A stretch of 45,016 nucleotides of DNA from Paenibacillus sp. MAHUQ-63 (GTDB lineage Bacteria > Bacillota > Bacilli > Paenibacillales > NBRC-103111): contig NZ_JARADB010000018.1 in NCBI RefSeq assembly GCF_028765165.1, positions 1 through 45,016 on the forward strand. Direction: 5' to 3'. Each line of letters starts with the position of its first letter. Positions within the stretch are counted from its first letter, which is position 1. Of this stretch, positions 40,927 to 45,016 are shown in pieces. The notes beneath the pieces were generated by a model. It was not told the origin of the DNA and ran no database searches. It saw nothing but the letters and a program-made list of their open reading frames with translations. Position numbers and translations under genes: made by a program.

Positions 40927-41361
40927 ATGGCAGCACAATTAGAACAAGCTTTAGCTAAATTGAAAACAACAGGTGTTCGAATGACGCCTCAGCGGCATGC
41001 GATTTTAGCCTATTTGCTGGATTCCATGACGCATCCGACAGCAGATGATATTTATAAGTCCCTTGAATCCAAATTTCCTAACATGAGCGTAGCGACCGTT
41101 TACAATAACCTGAAAGTGTTTATTGAATCCGGACTCGTTCGTGAATTGACATATGGAGACAGTTCCAGCCGTTTTGATGCGGATATGACGGATCATTACC
41201 ATGCCGTTTGCGATGTATGCGGGAAGATCGCGGACTTTGAATATCCGCCGATTCATGATATTGAGCATAAGGCTGCCAGCCAAACAGGCTTTAAGGTCGG
41301 CGGCTATCGGTTGGAAGTATATGGCGTCTGCCCGGATTGCGCGGGGGTTACTAAGCATTAA
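40927..41361 (+). CDS. perR: PerR peroxide-sensing repressor (Fur family)
   Basis: 144 residues. The winged helix (about 10-85) is followed by the regulatory metal site: His36, Asp84, His90, His92 and Asp103, which correspond with a one-residue shift to B. subtilis PerR His37, Asp85, His91, His93 and Asp104. Asp103 is the residue that separates PerR from Fur. Structural zinc is held by CDVC (95, 98) and CPDC (134, 137). Peroxide oxidises the His ligands and releases the protein from genes such as catalase. ATG 40927 is selected over GTG 40915. Neighbours ygzB and ygxA match the B. subtilis order. Confidence 0.93.
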   Translation: MAAQLEQALAKLKTTGVRMTPQRHAILAYLLDSMTHPTADDIYKSLESKFPNMSVATVYNNLKVFIESGLVRELTYGDSSSRFDADMTDHYHAVCDVCGKIADFEYPPIHDIEHKAASQTGFKVGGYRLEVYGVCPDCAGVTKH

Positions 41362-41484
41362 CTTGCGCAGAATTCCTCATAAGCGGTTCCTATGTTGTAT
41401 AATGAAACGTGATCGTACCTTCTTCAGTTTCGGGAGGTAAGAGCGCGTTTTTTCTTTTTTATATCGGATAAAGGAAGTGAAATT

Positions 41485-43197
41485 TTGCAGCAGCGCAGAA
41501 GATCGTCGAAGAAAGTCCTTCTCATCTGTTCGCTCGTCATGGGGATGTTCGCCGCGGGTGCGGCTACGTTTCTATGGCAGCAATTCGCCCCGAATCGGAC
41601 GCAAGTAGATACCGAATATCATGAGTTAAGCAAGCCGGTCTTTTATCAAGGGAATTATTATAAAGTAAGCGCGGTTGGTGAAAAAGAAGGATTAAAGCTG
41701 CCTCTGGAGCTCATTCAGGAATGGATCGATCCCTCCATACTGTATGAGAAGAGCAGCGATTCCGTGATCATTACCACGAAGGATAAAGTGCTGCGGCTCC
41801 AAACGGCCGAGCTCTCGGCTTTCATGAATGAGAAGCCGCTTACGCTGTCTTTTCCTGTAGAGAAGAAGGGAAGCGACATTTATGTGCCGGTAGAGCCGCT
41901 TCGTCAGCTGTATCCTTTTGAAATTCGAGAGTCCGAGCAATCGGGTGCGGTTCTGTTGTTCAAGAGAGGGGAGACCCTGAAATGGGCCAAACCGACGAAA
42001 CAGGAAGTGGTGCCGATCCGTACGTTTGCCTCGATCAAGGCGCCGATCGTTTCCAGCATCCCAGCCGGCGAGGACGTTTATCTGCTCGGCGAAGAAGGCG
42101 AGTGGTATCGTGTACAGCAGGCGAGCGGGCCAATCGGTTATGTGCGCAAGACCGATGTTGCGGCGGACCATGAGGAGACGATTCCTGTCCAAGAGCAAGC
42201 GGAAACTTATGTGCCTTGGAAGCCGCCGACCGGTAAGCTGAATCTGACATGGGAGCATGTCATTAGCAAGAACCCGGACACAACCAAGATCGGCGATATG
42301 CCCGGCTTGCAGGTCGTCTCTCCGACCTGGTTCTCGCTCGCCGACGGCGAGGGACGCATTAAGAACTTGGCCGACGCTGCATATGTCAAATGGGCGGAAT
42401 CCCGCAATTATCAAGTGTGGGCGCTGTTCAGCAACGGCTTTGATCCCGACCGAACGTCCCAAGCGTTATCGACCTACGATAAGCGCATGAAAATCATCAA
42501 ACAACTGCTTGGCTTTGCGCAAACGTATAAACTGCAGGGCATCAACATCGATTTTGAGAATGTGTATCTCAAAGATAAAGAAACACTGGTTCAATTCGTC
42601 CGTGAAATGACGCCGTTCATGCATGAACAAGGCTTATCGGTGTCCATTGATGTCACGCCGAAGTCAACCAACGAGATGTGGTCGATGTTTTATGACAGGC
42701 CGGCTCTTGCTGAAGTTGTTGATTATATGATGGTGATGGCCTATGACGAGTACTGGGCGACGAGCCCCAAATCCGGCTCTGTGTCCTCCATTGCCTGGAC
42801 GGAACGGTCGGTAACCCAAATTTTGAATGCGGATAAAGTGCCTCCTTCTAAGCTGGTCTTAGGTGTGCCGTTTTATACACGCCAATGGACGGAAGAGACG
42901 AAGAACGGCAAGCTGACGGCGTCCTCCAAGACGTTGACGATGGAGGCTGCTCAGACGATTATCAAAGATAAGAAGCTGACGCCCGTGTATTTGCCGGAAG
43001 CCGGTCAAAATTATGTGGAGTACAAGGATGGGGAGAAGCTCATTCGTATATGGCTTGAAGATGAAACATCGATGAAAGCGAGGCTGGAGCTCGTGCGCAA
43101 GTATAATCTTGCCGGAGTGGCTACGTGGCGGAGAGGGTTCGAACAGCTGCCGATCTGGAAAGTGATCCAGGACGGACTGCTGCCGGGCGCGCAATAA
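41485..43197 (+). CDS. GH18 glycoside hydrolase with copper-amine-oxidase-like and SH3 domains
   Basis: 570 residues starting at TTG after AAAGGAAGTG. A membrane or signal segment (about 8-27) leads to a domain like the N-terminal part of copper amine oxidase (about 40-160), a bacterial SH3 (about 165-225, VPIRTFASIKAPIVSSIPAGEDVYLLGEEGEW) and a GH18 barrel (about 245-565). The catalytic strand GINIDFENV supplies Asp and Glu, followed by MVMAYDEYW. Similar proteins hydrolyse cortex or chitin-like polymers and occur in spore-wall or germination enzymes. Located between perR and ygzB, where B. subtilis has no such gene. Its exact substrate is not known. Confidence 0.88.
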   Translation: MQQRRRSSKKVLLICSLVMGMFAAGAATFLWQQFAPNRTQVDTEYHELSKPVFYQGNYYKVSAVGEKEGLKLPLELIQEWIDPSILYEKSSDSVIITTKDKVLRLQTAELSAFMNEKPLTLSFPVEKKGSDIYVPVEPLRQLYPFEIRESEQSGAVLLFKRGETLKWAKPTKQEVVPIRTFASIKAPIVSSIPAGEDVYLLGEEGEWYRVQQASGPIGYVRKTDVAADHEETIPVQEQAETYVPWKPPTGKLNLTWEHVISKNPDTTKIGDMPGLQVVSPTWFSLADGEGRIKNLADAAYVKWAESRNYQVWALFSNGFDPDRTSQALSTYDKRMKIIKQLLGFAQTYKLQGINIDFENVYLKDKETLVQFVREMTPFMHEQGLSVSIDVTPKSTNEMWSMFYDRPALAEVVDYMMVMAYDEYWATSPKSGSVSSIAWTERSVTQILNADKVPPSKLVLGVPFYTRQWTEETKNGKLTASSKTLTMEAAQTIIKDKKLTPVYLPEAGQNYVEYKDGEKLIRIWLEDETSMKARLELVRKYNLAGVATWRRGFEQLPIWKVIQDGLLPGAQ

Positions 43198-43201
43198 TAG
43201 G

Positions 43202-43231
43202 AAAAGCCGGTCCTTTGAGGGATCGGCTTTT
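43202..43231. terminator. Bidirectional terminator between the GH18 and ygzB genes
   Basis: Stem AAAAGCCGGTCC/GGATCGGCTTTT around TTTGAG, with T-rich ends on both strands, serving the two convergent genes. Confidence 0.8.
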
Positions 43232-43251
43232 GGGGTTCTTCTATAGGAATC

Positions 43252-43656
43252 TTAATGAGGCTTATGCTCGTGATCGCGGTTCGGCTCCAGTTGGGGCATA
43301 TGAGATGCCGCCGTTTCATTCTCGGCTGTCGGCTGGTATTTCGGATCGACCGTCAGAATCGTTTTGCAGAACATGCAGCGGTCTGTCTTGCCGAGCATCT
43401 TGGTTCTTCGGCCGCATTCCGGGCAATCCAGCGCGATAGCGGATGTTGAAAGCATGCCGGCCCAGAAGTAGATGCCCATACTGACGAGCATCGAGATCAT
43501 TCCGACAATCATGAAGATGACGGCGATAATGCGGCCGGCTTGTCCCCAGTCGAACACGATTCCGGCCAGCCCGATAATCATTAGCAGCATGCCGCCCATT
43601 GTGAGCGCAAGCCCCCATAAGCGGAATTCATTGACTTTGCTTGATCTGAAACGCAC
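43252..43656 (-). CDS. ygzB: YgzB-family (UPF0295) membrane protein with zinc ribbon
   Basis: 134 residues. Two membrane helices (about 13-34 and 41-65) precede a zinc ribbon (CPEC at 78-81 and CMFC at 93-96) and a His-rich tail. GTG 43656 follows GGGGGG on the minus strand. In B. subtilis ygzB lies beside perR and ygxA near rrnD; the same neighbours are here. Function is not known. The tail is longer than in the Bacillus protein, with several His residues. Confidence 0.88.
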   Translation of the reverse strand: MRFRSSKVNEFRLWGLALTMGGMLLMIIGLAGIVFDWGQAGRIIAVIFMIVGMISMLVSMGIYFWAGMLSTSAIALDCPECGRRTKMLGKTDRCMFCKTILTVDPKYQPTAENETAASHMPQLEPNRDHEHKPH

Positions 43657-43778
43657 GTGATGTTCCCCCCATAAAATTGCTTCAGTTTTGTATGATTTGT
43701 CACAGAATACAGCAGGAAACTCCTCTGACCATGTAGAAATAAGTTATAAACAATTGGAGACAGGAGCTTTGGACACCC

Positions 43779-44651
43779 ATGGGAATTGATAAAGAGCAGC
43801 TATTGCTTAAGTTCCGAAATGACGAGCGCATTATTAGCGTCATGGCGGTTGATAATCCTAAGCAACTTCCCTCGCTGACAGATGGCTTTGATACCCTTCT
43901 ACTTATCGTAACGAACGACCTGAGCCTGAACAATCATACCTCTAATTATATAAGAGACGATTCTAGGATACAAGAAAGGTGGATAGATCCTTCCTCCATC
44001 GAGCAATGGATACGTCAAGGTCATAACCGAAATATCCTTCACTGGCTGTTAAAAGGGGAGATACTTCTGGATCAGAACACGTATTTAGAAGGGCTGCGCC
44101 ATCGCATCCTTGAATTTCCGGCTGACCTGCGCGAACATAAGCTGCTGGTTGAGTTCTCTCTTTTTCTTCGCAAATATCTTCAAAGCAAGGAATATATCCT
44201 AGACGAGCATCTGCTCGACGCTTATAACAACATTCTCGAGGCGCTTCATCATTGGGCTCGGATTGTTATTATTGAAGATGGCTACCATCCGGAAATCACC
44301 GTGTGGAGGCAGATTCGTGCGATCAACCCAGGCGTGTATAAGTTGTATGAAGAATTGACGATGAGCAAGGAGACGCTTAAGCAGAGGGTTCAGCTCGTCT
44401 TGCTGGCCTGTGAGTTCTCGGTGATGTCCAAAATGGAGCGATGCTGCGAGGCGTTTATTCAAATCCTCAAGGAGCAAGATCAGCCGCTCAGTCCGGATGA
44501 GCTTCAACAACATGAGCAGTTGAGCGAAATCAAAGCGGAGCTTCCATTGTTATTGAACAAGCTGGTCAAAAAAGGTTTGATCAAAGAAGTCGCCATGATT
44601 AACGATGAAGAAGCAGCGGAAATCGAGCTGCGTTACACGAGCGTATCCTGA
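43779..44651 (+). CDS. ygxA: YgxA-like nucleotidyltransferase-fold protein
   Basis: 290 residues. The N-terminal part (about 1-120) resembles a nucleotidyltransferase (DGFDTLLLIVTNDLSL), and the C-terminal part is helical and charged. YgxA of B. subtilis is an uncharacterised protein located just before rrnD, and this gene likewise lies right before an rRNA promoter. ATG 43779 has AGGAG 12 bases upstream, a rather long spacing. No catalytic activity is proven. Confidence 0.85.
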   Translation: MGIDKEQLLLKFRNDERIISVMAVDNPKQLPSLTDGFDTLLLIVTNDLSLNNHTSNYIRDDSRIQERWIDPSSIEQWIRQGHNRNILHWLLKGEILLDQNTYLEGLRHRILEFPADLREHKLLVEFSLFLRKYLQSKEYILDEHLLDAYNNILEALHHWARIVIIEDGYHPEITVWRQIRAINPGVYKLYEELTMSKETLKQRVQLVLLACEFSVMSKMERCCEAFIQILKEQDQPLSPDELQQHEQLSEIKAELPLLLNKLVKKGLIKEVAMINDEEAAEIELRYTSVS

Positions 44652-44660
44652 TTGCAGAGA

Positions 44661-44689
44661 AGAATCAGAGCAAATCTGATTCTTTTTTT
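44661..44689 (+). terminator. Terminator after ygxA
   Basis: Perfect 9-bp stem AGAATCAGA/TCTGATTCT around GCAAA, followed by TTTTTTT. Confidence 0.92.
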
Positions 44690-44705
44690 ATTTTTAAAAG
44701 AATGC

Positions 44706-44735
44706 TTGACTTTGAATGTGTTTCTATGATAAATT
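44706..44735 (+). promoter_or_regulatory. rRNA operon promoter P1
   Basis: TTGACT at 44706-44711 and TAAATT at 44730-44735, 18-bp spacer. It is followed by the sequence TCGCCGCTAAA, which recurs after P2. Confidence 0.7.
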
Positions 44736-44822
44736 AACTCTCGCCGCTAAAAACGGCTCACACGAAAGCTTACGAATTAGAGATGCAAGCGAAGGTAAGA
44801 AAAAAAGAAATTAAAAAAAAGC

Positions 44823-44852
44823 TTGCATTGAATAGCCCGGATGTGATATATT
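44823..44852 (+). promoter_or_regulatory. rRNA operon promoter P2
   Basis: TTGCAT at 44823-44828 and TATATT at 44847-44852, 18-bp spacer, followed by TCGCCGCTAAA. Confidence 0.7.
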
Positions 44853-44889
44853 ATAAAAGTCGCCGCTAAACGGATGGCGAGAAAAACGG

Positions 44890-45016
44890 AAGACATTGAT
44901 CTTTGAAAACTGAACAACGAGTGAGTAAACATGAACGAGCAATCGTTCATTAATGAGATTAACAATCTCGCTAGCAAGTCAATTGAGCTATTCAGCTTTC
45001 AATAAGGACGAGCAAT
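44890..45016 (+). other. Leader of the next rRNA operon (boxA region)
   Basis: Contains gatctttgaaaactgaac (boxA-like, standard in Bacillales rRNA leaders) and the start of the 16S processing region. The 16S gene lies beyond the window. Confidence 0.8.

Noticed and set aside
41402..41470. Terminator after perR (TACCTTC/GGAGGTA hairpin and a T run)
   Set aside because: The T run begins several bases after the stem, so the structure is not convincing as an intrinsic terminator.

Overview
The window looks like a chromosomal segment of a spore-forming Firmicute of the Paenibacillaceae (Paenibacillus/Cohnella type). The reasons are the moderately high GC, strong GGAGG-type ribosome sites with many TTG and GTG starts, Firmicute rRNA and tRNA signatures, and a perR - ygzB - ygxA - rrn order like that of Bacillus subtilis. 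This assignment is inference from the sequence alone. The segment runs from the end of one rRNA operon (5S plus seven tRNAs) to the promoters and leader of the next rRNA operon on the same strand.

Layout. 1-800: 5S rRNA and tRNAs Glu, Val, Asp, Phe, Thr, Leu, Leu, then a strong terminator. 914-5713: a CheX-like protein, a GH29 fucosidase homologue, a GH95 alpha-L-fucosidase and a D-lyxose isomerase-type cupin. The two fucosidase genes share a 34-bp upstream motif. 5715-9305: a GntR/FCD repressor divergent from a glcD-glcF 2-hydroxyacid oxidase operon. 9488-18765: a Gram-positive Pel exopolysaccharide locus, made of a PelX-like epimerase, a divergent secreted PelA-like hydrolase, a stand-alone receiver protein, then pelD, pelE, a pelA-like deacetylase, pelF and pelG, tightly overlapping. 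18769-22584: an AraC regulator divergent from a lactonase, aldo/keto reductase and zinc dehydrogenase operon, which fits oxidative catabolism of L-galactose or L-fucose.

22626-24008 has no credible gene. It holds five copies of a 185-bp imperfect palindrome. Each copy has four hairpin modules (two forward, two reverse) on a strict 50/84/50-bp geometry, and copies are joined by 62-63-bp linkers. This is the most unusual structure in the window. Next come tkt and a short transaldolase, a YhcH/DUF386 protein, a MATE exporter with a DUF3817 protein, an unassigned small protein, and a TetR - HlyD - ABC-2 permease - TolC-like efflux operon. A TolC-like protein is notable in a presumed one-membrane cell, and no ATPase gene accompanies it.

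34705-44651 is mostly housekeeping: gatCAB (transamidosome), a GNAT acetyltransferase, an MgtC/SapB protein, an ECF sigma factor with a small overlapping membrane protein (candidate anti-sigma), a multi-pass membrane protein, perR, a GH18/SH3 cell-wall protein, ygzB and ygxA. Working together: the fucosidases would release L-fucose (or related L-sugars), which the AraC-linked operon could oxidise. The Pel locus would make a cationic matrix polysaccharide, with PelD as a likely cyclic-di-GMP receptor and the divergent hydrolase as its trimming enzyme.
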